Origin: Hyphomicrobiales bacterium
GTDB lineage: Bacteria; Pseudomonadota; Alphaproteobacteria; Rhizobiales; Rhizobiaceae
Reading direction: 5' to 3'
NCBI GenBank assembly: GCA_900471605.1
Contig: UCEY01000031.1
Coordinates: 1-64,000, forward strand
DNA: 64,000 nt
Below, piece after piece: positions 1-9,285 of the stretch. Under the pieces are notes generated by a model. It had not been told where the DNA came from. It did not search any database and worked only from the letters and a program-made list of their open reading frames with translations. The stretch's first letter is position 1; every line of letters starts with the position of its first letter. The position numbers were made by a program, and so were the translations under genes.

Positions 1-145
1 GCCCGAGGATGACGACCTGAGAGCCCGAGGATCACGGAGGAAGGGGCGGAGCACACCACCCATCGGCGTCATCCTCGGGCTAGACCCGAGGATCCATCCG
101 CGATGCGCCCGCAGAGAGCCGTTGGTGGCGGTTCCGCTTCGTCCT
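1..145. repeat. Dispersed CCCGAGGAT / ATCCTCGGG intergenic repeat cluster
   Basis: The nonamer CCCGAGGAT occurs at 2-10, 24-32 and 85-93, and its complement ATCCTCGGG at 71-79, so 71-93 forms a hairpin with a 5-base loop. A partial copy (GTCCTCGGG) lies near 140. Similar GTCATCCTCGGG...CCCGAGGAT repeats are common between genes in Rhizobiaceae; that identity is from memory. The rest of 1-381 before the first gene shows no coding sequence that I can support. Confidence 0.5.
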
Positions 146-381
146 CGGGGGCGAGAGCCTGCTCCCGACACTGTTACACTTGTTGATCGCCTATCTCGCC
201 GCTGCGGTTTGCCGGTTAAGAGAGTGTTTATAAATTCGTGAAAAATGAAGGGATATCTGCCGGTGGTCCGGGCCTGAGGGGCTTGGGTGGGATGACTGTG
301 GCTGCCGGGCGATGCGTAACCTTTTGAGTAACCGCCTGCATGTGTTCGAGACGCGGGCGTCTGTACGGAGTAACCAAGATC

Positions 382-1011
382 ATGAACAAGAAGCCATTCG
401 CCCTGGCGATCTTCGCCGCATTCGCCGCCACGCCCCTCTGGGCCGCCGACCTCACCTCCTATTCGGAACCGCCGACCTATAACGAGCCAGCAGGTGCGCC
501 GAAGGCTGGCTGGGGTGGCGCCTATGTGGGTGCCGATCTCGGCATGGCATCCCGCAAGCTGAACCCGTTCGACGGCGACAAGGGCCTCCTTCTCGGCGTT
601 CACGGCGGCTACAACATGGACCTCGATTCCGGCGTCGTCGGCGGCGAAATCGAAGCCTCGCATCTCGGCAACACGGAAAGCCGCGTCCCCAGCGGCAAGA
701 TCACCGAAAAGGGCCGCGTCGCCGCCAAGGCCAAGGCCGGCGTCGGCTTCAACCAGACCCTCGTCTACGGCACCGCCGGCGTCGCGCTGACCAGCTTCGG
801 CGGCAAGAACGGCACGTCCGGTCCGGACGGCTGGAAGCCGGGTTATGTTCTGGGCGCCGGCGTCGAGCAGAAGCTCACCGACAACCTCTCGGCCCGCTTC
901 GAATACAACTACACCATGACCAACGACGTCCGCAGCTCGGCGGGCGGTGCCAGCTCGCGCACCGACGTGGTCGACCAGACACTCAAGGCCGGCGTGAACT
1001 ACAAGTTCTAG
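382..1011 (+). CDS. Outer-membrane beta-barrel protein (Omp25/RopB-like porin family)
   Basis: This 209-residue protein is a probable outer-membrane barrel. An N-terminal signal peptide ends near the Ala-Ala after LWA (about residue 21). It is followed by a Pro-rich linker and alternating Gly/aromatic strands (GWGGAYVGADLG, GVHGGYN, FEYNYTM), and it ends in NYKF with a terminal Phe, typical of BAM-recognised barrels. The ATG at 382 is preferred over an earlier in-frame ATG at 340 because the signal peptide begins there and GGAG lies upstream at 367-370. The family includes Brucella Omp25 and Rhizobium RopB-type proteins; the exact orthologue is not resolved. It is transcribed alone, with a hairpin following. 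Confidence 0.85.
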   Translation: MNKKPFALAIFAAFAATPLWAADLTSYSEPPTYNEPAGAPKAGWGGAYVGADLGMASRKLNPFDGDKGLLLGVHGGYNMDLDSGVVGGEIEASHLGNTESRVPSGKITEKGRVAAKAKAGVGFNQTLVYGTAGVALTSFGGKNGTSGPDGWKPGYVLGAGVEQKLTDNLSARFEYNYTMTNDVRSSAGGASSRTDVVDQTLKAGVNYKF

Positions 1012-1027
1012 GATGAAAACCGTCCGG

Positions 1028-1109
1028 CCCCGCGTGATGTGAAGGCGGGGTTTCGGGCGGGGTGAAGAATCGCAAAGCGCCGCGCGCCGGAATGGCACGC
1101 GGCGCTTTG
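1028..1109. terminator. Two hairpins between convergent genes
   Basis: The first hairpin pairs CCCCGC (1028-1033) with GCGGGG (1045-1050) and is followed by TTT. The second is a perfect 12-bp stem, 1073-1084 with 1098-1109, around a 13-base loop. They lie between the convergent barrel gene and the Gly-rich gene and probably end transcription from both sides, though neither has a long T run. Confidence 0.55.
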
Positions 1110-1125
1110 GCTTTGATGGCCGGTC

Positions 1126-1767
1126 TCAGCGCACGGTCTCTGTCACGGTCTCCGTATCGAGGTGGTCACGGACCTGGTCGATCCTGCCGACAGCGGGACC
1201 GACGCCCAGCGTATCCTGTGCCCATCCGAAGGCTTCGTCGCTGACGGGGGCGCCCGCGAAATCCTTCAAGGCCTCCCGCAGCGCCGTTTCGCCGAGCTCG
1301 GGATCCGTCGCCGCGGGCTCGATGCCGTTTTTCAGCTCGTATTGCGCATAGGCCGTCACATAGGCCGAGAGCGACGCCATCCGCGGATCGTTGCTGTTGA
1401 GGTAGGCGTTGTAATTGCGCTTCAGGGAGTTCAGCCCTGCCAGTTTCGAGGCCGGTTTGGCTTTCTCAGCGGGCACCGCCTTGGCGACCTGCCGGCCGGC
1501 ATCCTTCTTTGCCCGCTCCTTGCCGGAGCCGAGACTGGCCGATATCGAGCGGCTCTTGCCGGAATGGCCATGGCTGACGGTGCCGCGGTCCGCGGCCTTG
1601 TCGTGCCCGCCGCCATTTCCGCCGCCGCCGTTTCCACCGCCATTACCGCCACCGTTGCCGCCTTTGGCGAATGCGGACCCGGCAAAACCGGCGACGCCTC
1701 CGCCCGCGGATACCGCGGCGAGCGCCAGGACGACGATGCCGTTCCTGAGGACCTTGTTCATCTTCAC
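1126..1767 (-). CDS. Gly-rich exported hypothetical protein
   Basis: This 213-residue protein has an N-terminal hydrophobic export signal (about residues 8-34, ending SAFA). A run of GGN-type repeats follows (about 36-53), then a Lys/Ala-rich linker and a C-terminal half with an N-Y-N-A-Y-L-N-S-N-D-P-R segment. The start is either GTG at 1767, with AAGGA 8 bases upstream, or ATG at 1761, two codons in. I do not recognise a catalytic motif. A cell-envelope role is inferred only from the signal peptide and low-complexity repeat. It is a single gene convergent with the barrel gene. The GGC-rich repeat is codon repetition inside the gene and not a DNA repeat array. Confidence 0.7.
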   Translation of the reverse strand: MKMNKVLRNGIVVLALAAVSAGGGVAGFAGSAFAKGGNGGGNGGGNGGGGNGGGHDKAADRGTVSHGHSGKSRSISASLGSGKERAKKDAGRQVAKAVPAEKAKPASKLAGLNSLKRNYNAYLNSNDPRMASLSAYVTAYAQYELKNGIEPAATDPELGETALREALKDFAGAPVSDEAFGWAQDTLGVGPAVGRIDQVRDHLDTETVTETVR

Positions 1768-1939
1768 CGATCTTTTCCTTCTGCCGTGCGGAAGCCGAGG
1801 GACTCACCCAAGCCTCATGCTTTCGCGTGTCATAGCAGTCTGGCGCAGCAGCCCCTATAAATCCATGGGACTAGGACCAAAGAGCTTGGCTTCGGGACCA
1901 AGGTCGGAACGCTTAAAGAGAGATCGGCACCTAGATCTG

Positions 1940-2122
1940 TCAAACCGGATTACACGTCATGCCGTTCCGTCTGGCATTGGCAATGCAGTCGCTTTTATTC
2001 ACGTAAGATTCCGTTGAAGCCCCGACCTCTCTGCCATTAGATGCTGTACGCTTCCAACGCCACTGAGTGCCGCTTTGATAAATCTCCCAGGTGTCACCGT
2101 TCGTATCCCTGCACGTCGGCAT
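1940..2122 (-). CDS. Small DUF1508 (YegP-like) protein
   Basis: This 60-residue protein matches one DUF1508/YegP repeat: W-E-I-Y-Q-S-G, then R-W-K-R-T-A-S-N-G and a Y-V-N-K-S-D-C motif leading to a short helix. The family is small, of unknown function, and often found as tandem repeats. A good ribosome site (AGGGAG, 7 bases before the ATG) supports the start. Cysteines at residues 4, 46 and 57 are unusual for the family. The gene stands alone between the Gly-rich protein and the lower-GC HNH-like gene. No clear promoter was found upstream. Confidence 0.7.
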   Translation of the reverse strand: MPTCRDTNGDTWEIYQSGTQWRWKRTASNGREVGASTESYVNKSDCIANARRNGMTCNPV

Positions 2123-2303
2123 ATCAGTACTCCCTTCGCTAGAGGAAGGAATAGCTAGGTGATTCCGATGCGCGGCTCTACGAACTGGCCACAGCCACAG
2201 GTGGTTGCTTTGATGGTGGTTAGTTGTTTGACAGAAATGCCTCGTTGGGAGCGGCTTACCGATTTGGCGATACCTTGCCCCGCGCCACGCGGAGCACGAA
2301 TCA

Positions 2304-3152
2304 TCAAGCCAAGTGGTACGAAGGCTGGCTAATTGACATTGAAATTGACGGGAATGGGCTTCTCTTTTTCTCGGAAACAGGCCTGAGAGCGTCTATTGTC
2401 ATCGTATGTGCTAAAGCGGATACGGTGCTTTCATGCTCGGGGTCATCAAATATGAAGGTTGAAAGGACGAGATTATTATGAAGAACAAACTGAAAAACGG
2501 CGCTTCGATTGTTCTCTACAAGAGCGTAGCGATATAGGAATTGGTCCGAGACACTCCACGTTCCTTGCTGCATCGTCCTGAATCTGCCCAAAAAGTCCAA
2601 TTCTCTAGGAAGGGTATCTTCGAGTAAATTTTTGGAAGTGTGCATGTAAACCGTGATGCGAGAGTTTTTAGATGCGATGCGGCTCGCAACGGAATAGTAA
2701 GTAGCTAACGTAAGTTTCAAGCCAAAGAGATTAATGTGCTCTTTTTGCTTGGGTCCAAGCGATACAATCGCTACGCTTTCACCATAGAGGTTTTTAAACT
2801 TTTTCTCTTCGCGTTTATTGCCGTAGCGCCCGTTCGTGATCTCCTCGTAAGTTTCGGGGCAGTGCCGAAATAGTCCCCTAGCAGCGATATCGAAATCAGC
2901 TTGATATTTTTCTGACAGATTTTGGAGCGATCCAAACTTCGATAAGAATGCTACAACGGTATCGGTTTTGCGCGAGGCCCGATTACACTCTCTACAGGTT
3001 GGAAATTCAAACCCAGCGGGCCGGTGCTTGTTCAGAAACATGAAGCGCGGCGGGATGTGTTCGATTTCGTCAGCCTTTTTCACCCCACCACAAAAACAGC
3101 AGACGGGATGACCGGAAAAGAACTTCCGTCGATATTTGTTGGATTCTCCCAT
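2304..3152 (-). CDS. HNH-like zinc-cluster protein, low GC
   Basis: This 282-residue protein carries an N-terminal C-C-F-C-G-G knuckle (about residues 18-23), an EHIPPR motif (about 31-36) and a second C-R-E-C-N knuckle (about 53-57). This arrangement resembles HNH/zinc-ribbon endonuclease-like proteins of unknown role. The remaining 220 residues are not recognisable. The start has a convincing site (AGAGGA, 5-6 bases upstream). The coding sequence is visibly richer in A and T than its neighbours, with many codons avoided elsewhere in the window, which suggests recent acquisition. Nuclease activity is inferred, because the canonical His-Asn-His set cannot be assigned with confidence. No partner gene is adjacent. 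Confidence 0.7.
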   Translation of the reverse strand: MGESNKYRRKFFSGHPVCCFCGGVKKADEIEHIPPRFMFLNKHRPAGFEFPTCRECNRASRKTDTVVAFLSKFGSLQNLSEKYQADFDIAARGLFRHCPETYEEITNGRYGNKREEKKFKNLYGESVAIVSLGPKQKEHINLFGLKLTLATYYSVASRIASKNSRITVYMHTSKNLLEDTLPRELDFLGRFRTMQQGTWSVSDQFLYRYALVENNRSAVFQFVLHNNLVLSTFIFDDPEHESTVSALAHTMTIDALRPVSEKKRSPFPSISMSISQPSYHLA

Positions 3153-3169
3153 TGCATCCTCTTAACCGC

Positions 3170-3197
3170 AATCAGTCCAGGCGTGCCTGGACTGATT
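3170..3197. terminator. Perfect 12-bp inverted repeat downstream of nrdJ
   Basis: AATCAGTCCAGG (3170-3181) and its exact complement (3186-3197) flank a 4-base loop, in the 71-bp gap between the nrdJ stop and the start of the HNH-like gene. It can act as a hairpin terminator for nrdJ, although no T tract follows, or as an operator for the HNH-like gene. Confidence 0.5.
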
Positions 3198-3223
3198 ACC
3201 TTCTCCATTAAAAATTCTGCAAA

Positions 3224-6200
3224 TCAGCTGCACCCGCTCGTCGCACCGCACGTGTCGCACTTCTCGCAGGTCCCGTTCCGGACCATCGTGAAGTTCTGGC
3301 ACTCGCCGCACATGTTCCCCGTATACCCCTGGGCAATCGAGCGCATCCGGCGTTCGTTTTCGACCTTCTTGGCTTCCGTCTTGGCGGTCGCTGCTTCGTC
3401 GGCGGCCTTGTCGGAGAAGAGGGCGGTCGTGGCGGCCTGTTCTTCAGCCAGTTCCTCGACGATCTCTTCGGCGAGTTCCTTGGCGCGCTCCTCGTAGTCC
3501 CGCTTGAAGGAGACGATCTCGGAGGTGGAGACGGCAACCGTCGGTTCCAGCTTGCGGGCGGCGGCGCCGGCAAAGGCGGTGACGTTGGTGCCGGCCGAGG
3601 CACGCGCCGGCGCGGCGGTGGCGGCACCCTTGATCTCGGCGGCCGGGCGGTCGCCGCCGGTGCCGGAGACGAGCGTCGGCTTGTAGCCGCGGGTCAGGCC
3701 CTTGGAGACCACGTCCGCCTTGCCTTCGGAAACGCCGCGGCCGAGCGCGGTGTTGTTGAAGTCGGACGTATCGACATGCGCGAGGTCATGGCGGGAAAGA
3801 TAGGAGATCGCCAGTTCGCGGAACACGTAGTCGAGGATGGAAGTGGCGTTCTTGATCGCGTCATTGCCCGTGACGATGCCGGCCGGTTCGAACTTGGTGA
3901 AGGTGAAGGCGTCGACATATTCCTCGAGCGGCACGCCATACTGCAGGCCGAGCGAGACGGAGATCGCGAAGTTGTTGATGAAGGCGCGCAGCGCCGAACC
4001 TTCCTTGTTCATGTCGAGGAAGATTTCGCCGAGACGGCCGTCATCGTATTCGCCAGTGCGCAGGAAGATCGTGTGTCCGCCGATCTTCGCCTTCTGGGTA
4101 TAACCCTTGCGGCGGCCGGGCAGCTTTTCCTGGGTGCGGACGACCTTTTCGATGATCCGCTCGACGATCTTTTCGGTGATCGTCACGGCCTGGGCTGCTG
4201 CCGGCTGGGCCAGCAGTTCCTCGACGGCGTCTTCGGCATCGTCCTCGTCGATCAGCGACGCGTTGAGCGGCTGCGAGAGCTTGGAACCGTCGCGGTAAAG
4301 CGCGTTGGCCTTGAGGCCGAGCTTCCAGGACAGCATGTAGGCGGAGCCGCAATCCTCGACGGTCGCGTCGTTCGGCATGTTGATCGTCTTGGAGATCGCA
4401 CCCGAGATGAACGGCTGGGCGGCCGCCATCATGCGGATATGGCTTTCGACCGAGAGGTAACGCTTGCCGATCTTGCCGCAGGGATTGGCGCAATCGAAGA
4501 CCGGCAGATGCTCGGCCTTCAGGAAGGGGGCGCCCTCGAGCGTCATCGCGCCGCAGACATGGATATTGGCCGCTTCAATGTCCTTCTTCGAGAAGCCGAT
4601 ATGTTCGAGCAGGTTGAAGCTCATGTCGGCGAGCTGTTCGTCGGTGACCTTGAGCGTGCCCTTCAGGAAGTCGGCACCTAAAGTCCACTGGTTGAAGACG
4701 AACTTGATGTCGAAGGCGGCCTTCAGCGCGCCGTTGACGGCTTCGATCTTCTCGTCGGTGAAACCCTTGGCGCGGAGCGAGCCGGGGTTGATGCCGGGCG
4801 CCTGGTTGAGGTTGCCGTGGCCGACCGCATAGGCCTCGATCTCGGCGATCTGGCTTTCAGAGTAACCGAGCGAGCGCAGCGCGTCCGGGACGGCGCGGTT
4901 GATGATCTTGAAGTAACCGCCGCCGGCGAGCTTCTTGAACTTGACGAGCGCGAAATCGGGCTCGATGCCGGTCGTGTCGCAATCCATCACCAGGCCGATC
5001 GTGCCGGTCGGCGCGATGACCGAGACCTGCGCGTTGCGGTAGCCGTGCTGTTCGCCGAGCGCAAGCGCCTTGTCCCAGGCGGCCTTGGCATGGGCGGCGA
5101 GGTCCTGGTCCGGGTTTTCCGAATGGATCAGCGCGACCGGGTTGACCGACAGTGCCTCATAACCGGAGGTCTCGCCATGGGCGGCGCGGCGATGGTTGCG
5201 GATGACCCGCAGCATGCTGTCGCGGTTCGGCGCGTAGTTCGGGAACGGGCCGAGCTCGGAGGCGATTTCCGCCGACGTGGCGTAGGAAATGCCGGTCATG
5301 ATTGCGGTCAGCGAGCCGGCGATGGCGCGGCCTTCCGGAGAGTCGTAGGCGATGCCGGTCGACATCAGCAGGCCGCCGATATTGGCGTAGCCGAGGCCGA
5401 GCGTGCGGTACTGGTAGGAGAGTTCGGCGATCTGGCGCGACGGGAACTGCGCCATCATCACCGAGATTTCGAGGACGACGGTCCAGAGCCGCGTGGCATG
5501 TTCGTAATCGGCGATGTTGATGCGGGCCGTCGCCTTGTCCTTGAACTGCAGGAGGTTCATGGAAGCGAGGTTGCAAGCCGTGTCGTCGAGGAACATGTAT
5601 TCCGAGCACGGGTTCGAGCCGCGGATCGGGCCGCCGGCAGGCGACGTGTGCCAATCGTTCATCGTCGTGTTGAAATGGATGCCCGGATCGGCGGACGCCC
5701 AGGCGGCGTAGGAGATCTGTTCCCAGAGGTCCTTGGCCTTCAGCGTCTTCATTACCCTTCCGTCCTTGCGGGCGGTGAGGTTCCAGTCGCCGTCGTTCTC
5801 GACGGAACGCAGGAAATCGTCCTTGAGCGAGACGGAGTTGTTGGAGTTCTGGCCGGAGACGGTCAGATAGGCTTCCGAATCCCAGTCCGTGTCATAGGTC
5901 TTGAATTCCAGGTCCTTGTAGCCCTGGCGGGCGAACTGGATGACGCGGCCGACATAGTTTTCCGGAACCTGGTCCTTCTTGGCGGCCTTGATCTCGCGCT
6001 TCAGCGCCGGGTTCTTGGCGGGGTCGAAGCAATCGTCGCCATTGTTGTCATATGCGCCGCCTTCGCAGTTGAGGCAGGCCTTCATGATGGCCTTCAGGTG
6101 CTTGGAGACGATCTTGGAGCCGGTGACAAGGGCGGCGACCTTCTGCTCTTCCTTGACCTTCCAGTTGATGTATTCCTCGATATCCGGATGGTCGATGTCG

Positions 6201-7048
6201 ACGACCACCATCTTGGCAGCGCGGCGGGTGGTGCCGCCCGACTTGATGGCGCCGGCGGCGCGGTCGCCGATCTTCAGGAAGCTCATCAGGCCCGAGGAAC
6301 GGCCGCCGCCGGACAGCTTTTCGCCTTCGCCGCGCAGCATCGAGAAGTTGGAGCCGGTGCCGGAACCGTATTTGAACAGGCGCGCCTCGCGGACCCACAG
6401 GTCCATGATGCCGCCTTCGTTGACGAGGTCGTCCTCGACCGACTGGATGAAGCAGGCATGCGGCTGCGGATGCTCATAGGCCGACTTGGACTTCGTCAGC
6501 TTGCCGGTGAAGGGGTCGACATAGAAATGGCCCTGGCCGGGGCCGTCGATGCCATAGGCCCAGTGCAGGCCGGTATTGAACCACTGCGGGGAATTGGGGG
6601 CGACGCGCTGGGTGGCGAGCATGTAGGCAAGCTCGTCCATGAAGGCGGCCGCATCTTCCTCGGATGTGAAATAGCCGCCCTTCCAGCCCCAATAGGTCCA
6701 GGTGCCGGCGAGACGGGAGAAGACCTGGCGCGCATCGGTTTCGGAACCGTACTGCTCTTCCTTCGGCAGTGCCTTCATCGCTTCCGTGTCAGCTACAGAG
6801 CGCCACAGGAAGGAGGGGACGTCGTTTTCCTCGACCTTTTTCAGGACCTTCGGAACGCCGGCCTTGCGGAAATATTTCTGGGCCAGAACGTCGGTCGCGA
6901 CCTGGGAGAACTGCGCCGGCACGTCGATGTCGGCAAGCCGGAAGACGATCGAGCCGTCCGGATTGCGGATTTCGCTGACCGCCTTGCGGAATTCGATCTC
7001 CCCGTAGGCGCCGGTAGCTGGCTTGGTAAAACGACGTTCGATGCGCAT
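3224..7048 (-). CDS. nrdJ: Vitamin B12-dependent class II ribonucleoside-diphosphate reductase
   Basis: The 1274-residue enzyme reduces ribonucleotides to deoxyribonucleotides using adenosylcobalamin, so it works with or without oxygen and needs no small subunit. The long form with a C-terminal zinc ribbon is the usual rhizobial type. Visible features are the substrate-site segments NSPQWFNTG and GSGTGSNFS, the radical-site region [10 protein letters not shown] with its Cys and Glu, the PTGTIG loop, and a terminal C-G-E-C...C-E-K-C-D-T-C-G cluster (about residues 1246-1270) beside the redox-active C-terminus. The gene is monocistronic, with a long upstream region holding NrdR-like sites. Confidence 0.96.
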   Translation of the reverse strand: MRIERRFTKPATGAYGEIEFRKAVSEIRNPDGSIVFRLADIDVPAQFSQVATDVLAQKYFRKAGVPKVLKKVEENDVPSFLWRSVADTEAMKALPKEEQYGSETDARQVFSRLAGTWTYWGWKGGYFTSEEDAAAFMDELAYMLATQRVAPNSPQWFNTGLHWAYGIDGPGQGHFYVDPFTGKLTKSKSAYEHPQPHACFIQSVEDDLVNEGGIMDLWVREARLFKYGSGTGSNFSMLRGEGEKLSGGGRSSGLMSFLKIGDRAAGAIKSGGTTRRAAKMVVVDIDHPDIEEYINWKVKEEQKVAALVTGSKIVSKHLKAIMKACLNCEGGAYDNNGDDCFDPAKNPALKREIKAAKKDQVPENYVGRVIQFARQGYKDLEFKTYDTDWDSEAYLTVSGQNSNNSVSLKDDFLRSVENDGDWNLTARKDGRVMKTLKAKDLWEQISYAAWASADPGIHFNTTMNDWHTSPAGGPIRGSNPCSEYMFLDDTACNLASMNLLQFKDKATARINIADYEHATRLWTVVLEISVMMAQFPSRQIAELSYQYRTLGLGYANIGGLLMSTGIAYDSPEGRAIAGSLTAIMTGISYATSAEIASELGPFPNYAPNRDSMLRVIRNHRRAAHGETSGYEALSVNPVALIHSENPDQDLAAHAKAAWDKALALGEQHGYRNAQVSVIAPTGTIGLVMDCDTTGIEPDFALVKFKKLAGGGYFKIINRAVPDALRSLGYSESQIAEIEAYAVGHGNLNQAPGINPGSLRAKGFTDEKIEAVNGALKAAFDIKFVFNQWTLGADFLKGTLKVTDEQLADMSFNLLEHIGFSKKDIEAANIHVCGAMTLEGAPFLKAEHLPVFDCANPCGKIGKRYLSVESHIRMMAAAQPFISGAISKTINMPNDATVEDCGSAYMLSWKLGLKANALYRDGSKLSQPLNASLIDEDDAEDAVEELLAQPAAAQAVTITEKIVERIIEKVVRTQEKLPGRRKGYTQKAKIGGHTIFLRTGEYDDGRLGEIFLDMNKEGSALRAFINNFAISVSLGLQYGVPLEEYVDAFTFTKFEPAGIVTGNDAIKNATSILDYVFRELAISYLSRHDLAHVDTSDFNNTALGRGVSEGKADVVSKGLTRGYKPTLVSGTGGDRPAAEIKGAATAAPARASAGTNVTAFAGAAARKLEPTVAVSTSEIVSFKRDYEERAKELAEEIVEELAEEQAATTALFSDKAADEAATAKTEAKKVENERRMRSIAQGYTGNMCGECQNFTMVRNGTCEKCDTCGATSGCS

Positions 7049-7171
7049 TGCCTTAAGTCCCTCGTCTGTTGGCGCCTGTGGAAAGGCGCAGATGTGCCGC
7101 TCCAGCCCACACGTTCGACGCGCGCAGCCGGTTGAATGTTCCCGATCCCAGGTGAAACATCTTTCGATGCG

Positions 7172-7220
7172 AACCTGTATGTTGTGGTGATAACGGCTGC
7201 AACACTACTACATATAGTAT
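7172..7220. promoter_or_regulatory. Candidate NrdR box pair in the nrdJ promoter
   Basis: The better box at 7205-7220 contains ACTACATATAGT, which matches 11 of the 12 core positions of the NrdR consensus (ACACWATATATWGTGT). A weaker box at 7172-7187 matches 11 of 16. Their starts are 33 bp apart, about three helical turns, on one DNA face. NrdR is the dATP/ATP-responsive repressor of ribonucleotide reductases. The pair lies 124-172 bp upstream of the nrdJ ATG. Confidence 0.55.
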
Positions 7221-7447
7221 TAACAGAATCTTTCCGCTAGTCCCAGCCGTTGTTCCGGAGCGGAAAATCGAGCACGCACGGAGACCTGTCAGCAACCCGC
7301 CCCTCATAGCCGGACTGCATGGTCTTTTCCCGTCAAACTCGAAGAAGAACCGGCCTCGTTAATTCCGGTCCAGTCGCCGCCGCAACGTAAGGGACACTGT
7401 CGAACTACCCGAGAGATTCGTCAAGGCGTAGATTGCAACGCTTTTGT

Positions 7448-7482
7448 AACCACAAGATATTGTGGTTTCTGGCTGTGGATAA
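7448..7482. promoter_or_regulatory. Distal NrdR-like palindrome and DnaA-box-like site
   Basis: AACCACAA-GATA-TTGTGGTT (7448-7467) has perfect 8-bp arms, and 7450-7465 matches 13 of 16 NrdR consensus positions. TGTGGATAA at 7474-7482 is the complement of the DnaA box TTATCCACA. They sit about 400 bp upstream of nrdJ, so they may serve a distal promoter or be fortuitous. Confidence 0.4.
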
Positions 7483-7667
7483 CGGGGATGGGGAAATAAC
7501 CAAGGAATCTCAGGCAGTTGCGAAGGTGGCTTGAAGCTTGCTCAGGCGGGGGCCGAAATATTTCGTGACAGCCTGACCGAGCGATAAGCCCGGCTTAGTG
7601 GGGTTTTTAAGGACGTGGCGTACCATATTGAGGCGTAGTATGAATTTTCACCCACTAGTAATAGACG

Positions 7668-7697
7668 CGCCCGCACCGGTTTGCGTCCGGGCGGGCG
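7668..7697 (-). terminator. GC-rich hairpin after gpt
   Basis: CGCCCGC (7668-7674) pairs with GCGGGCG (7691-7697) just past the gpt stop codon at 7738. There is no strong T tract on the minus strand, so termination efficiency is uncertain. Confidence 0.4.
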
Positions 7698-7737
7698 AGT
7701 GACAAGGCGGGAGGTTTCCTGCAAGCGCGGGCGAGAA

Positions 7738-8235
7738 TCAGCCCTTGGTGCCCTTGGCGATCGGCTCCTGGTAGGTGAAACCCATGTCCCAGGGAAAATA
7801 GATCCAGGTGTCCTGGCTGACTTCGGTGACGAAAGTGTCGATGGTCGGCACGCCGGAAGGTTTTGCGTAGACGCAGGCGAAATGCGCCTTGGGCAGCATG
7901 GCGCGCACTTCCGATGCCGTCTTGCCGGTATCGGTGAGGTCGTCGACCACCAGCACGCCGGCACCTTCGTCGACCGTCAGTTCGGGGGTGATTCCCTTGA
8001 GCAGGTTCATTTCGCCCTGGTTGACGTAGTCGTGATAGGAGGCGATGCAGACGGTCTCGATCAGCCGGATATTCAGTTCGCGCGAAATGATCGCCGCCGG
8101 CACCAGTCCGCCGCGGGTAATACAGACGATGGCGCGGAAATCCTGGCCGAGGCCGGCGAGCCGCCAGGCAAGCGCCCGGGCGTCGCGGTGGAATTGATCC
8201 CAGGAAACGGGAAAGGCTTTTTCGGGAAGAGACAT
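7738..8235 (-). CDS. gpt: Xanthine phosphoribosyltransferase
   Basis: This 165-residue purine-salvage enzyme converts xanthine or guanine plus PRPP to XMP or GMP in the cytosol. The PRPP-binding signature [11 protein letters not shown] (about residues 86-96) is intact, and [10 protein letters not shown] forms the pyrophosphate loop. The start at 8235 gives M-S-L-P-E-K-A-F-P, the usual N-terminus of the rhizobial enzyme. Longer in-frame starts up to 8289 would add an unconserved leader. It lies 78 bp downstream of the universal stress gene on the same strand, so the two may be co-transcribed. Confidence 0.92.
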   Translation of the reverse strand: MSLPEKAFPVSWDQFHRDARALAWRLAGLGQDFRAIVCITRGGLVPAAIISRELNIRLIETVCIASYHDYVNQGEMNLLKGITPELTVDEGAGVLVVDDLTDTGKTASEVRAMLPKAHFACVYAKPSGVPTIDTFVTEVSQDTWIYFPWDMGFTYQEPIAKGTKG

Positions 8236-8313
8236 GAGGCTGGCCACCATTAGCGAAAGCATGTTGTTGGCTCTCGCTAATAGCGGCAATTCGCCCGTTG
8301 ACGCAAGGATTTG

Positions 8314-9153
8314 TCAGCGGGAAAGCAAAGTCAGCGCCGTCATCGAATCGAGCAGGTTGCGGGTGACGCCGCCAAACAGCATTTCCCACCAGCGCGAATG
8401 GCCGTAACCGCCCATCACCAGAAGGTCGACGCTGCCTTCGGAAAGGTGGTTCTCGATTGCCGCGGCGGCAGACTTGCCGCTCTTTCCCTGTGTCGACAGC
8501 GTCACGTTGATGCCGTGCCGGGCAAGCGTGGCGGCAATCTCGGCGCCCGCCATTTCCGGCGTCTGGTCGCCGCGGTCGCCGGGATCGACGCAGAACACCT
8601 CGACGCTTTCGGCCCCCTTGAGGAAAGGCATCGAATCGAAGGTTGCCCGCGCCGCCTCCCGCGAACCGTTCCAGGCGATCATCACCCGCCTGATCGGCTG
8701 CGGCACCTTCATCGTGTAGGGGATGAGCAGCATCGGCCTTCCGCTGTCGAACAGGAAGGTTTCCAGATCGGCGCGGTGATCGGCATGGGCGGGATCGCTC
8801 TGGCTTGCGACGATCAGGTCGACCGCGTGGGCGGTGTCCATCACCGAATGGGAACCGTAACCGGCCGACGACATGAAGCTGCGCCATTCGGTGGAAAGAC
8901 CCTCGCGGGCCGATTGCGCCTTGAAGATCCGCTCGACTTCCGCCGTTTCCTTCTGCGCCGCGTCCTGCAGGATCTGCACGGCGGCGGGGTCGGGAATTTC
9001 CATCGGCGCGATCAGCGGCACGGCGGCGAGCGTTTCGGCATGCACGCCGATCAGGTGAGCGGAAAACCGCTCGGCGAGCGCAATCGCGAAATCGGTGATC
9101 TGCCTGGCGTTTTGAGGTGTGTCGAGAACGGCGAGAATGGTCTTGTAGGCCAT
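8314..9153 (-). CDS. Tandem-domain universal stress protein
   Basis: The 279-residue cytosolic protein contains two USP domains (about 1-145 and 150-279). The first opens with Y-K-T-I-L-A-V-L-D. The second ends with an ATP-binding-like loop, GGYGHSRWWEMLFGG, matching the family pattern G-x2-G-x9-G except that Gly replaces the usual final Ser. Such proteins support survival under starvation, oxidative stress or low oxygen. A strong ribosome site (GAGGAGA) precedes the ATG. A FixK/FNR-like box lies 71-84 bp upstream, which points to microoxic induction. Confidence 0.9.
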   Translation of the reverse strand: MAYKTILAVLDTPQNARQITDFAIALAERFSAHLIGVHAETLAAVPLIAPMEIPDPAAVQILQDAAQKETAEVERIFKAQSAREGLSTEWRSFMSSAGYGSHSVMDTAHAVDLIVASQSDPAHADHRADLETFLFDSGRPMLLIPYTMKVPQPIRRVMIAWNGSREAARATFDSMPFLKGAESVEVFCVDPGDRGDQTPEMAGAEIAATLARHGINVTLSTQGKSGKSAAAAIENHLSEGSVDLLVMGGYGHSRWWEMLFGGVTRNLLDSMTALTLLSR

Positions 9154-9223
9154 GGCTGTGTCTCCTCATCAACTGGTTCTGCGGGATTGGAAACCAGTGT
9201 CAGATAAATACGTGTGTCGCACC

Positions 9224-9237
9224 TTGATCCCGGTCAA
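9224..9237 (-). promoter_or_regulatory. FixK/FNR-like box upstream of the universal stress gene
   Basis: TTGAT-CCCG-GTCAA matches 9 of 10 defined positions of the FNR/FixK consensus TTGAT-N4-ATCAA. A centre at about -41 would place the transcript start near 9189, 36 bases before the ATG at 9153. The only promoter between this site and the divergent side is that of the stress gene. Confidence 0.6.
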
Positions 9238-9285
9238 GGAGTGGACGACCGGCAATCGGGAGACGGATTGCCGCGGCGCGCCCGA

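Larger units (their letters stand above)
7049..7737. other. Long intergenic region upstream of nrdJ
   Basis: This 689-bp non-coding stretch contains three NrdR-like palindromes (listed separately), a DnaA-box-like TGTGGATAA at 7474-7482, and a GC hairpin near the end of gpt. The part from 7483 to 7660 holds no supported gene. A T run at 7604-7609 follows a short dyad (AAGCC/GGCTT, about 7587-7597) and could mark the end of an unannotated small RNA, but this is weak. Confidence 0.5.

Noticed and set aside
1600..1670. GGN-rich repetitive DNA resembling a short tandem array
   Set aside because: It is codon repetition encoding a Gly-rich segment, with no spacers; not a CRISPR array.
3776..7135. 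Long plus-strand open frames inside nrdJ
   Set aside because: They are antisense shadows caused by high GC; nrdJ has full family conservation on the minus strand.
7273..7290. B12-box-like CGGAGACCTGTC on the plus strand upstream of nrdJ
   Set aside because: The orientation is opposite to nrdJ, and no riboswitch core stems are visible, so a cobalamin riboswitch is not supported.
7655..9172. Long minus-strand Arg-rich frame overlapping gpt and the stress gene
   Set aside because: It is a frame-shifted shadow of two genes with clear conserved motifs.
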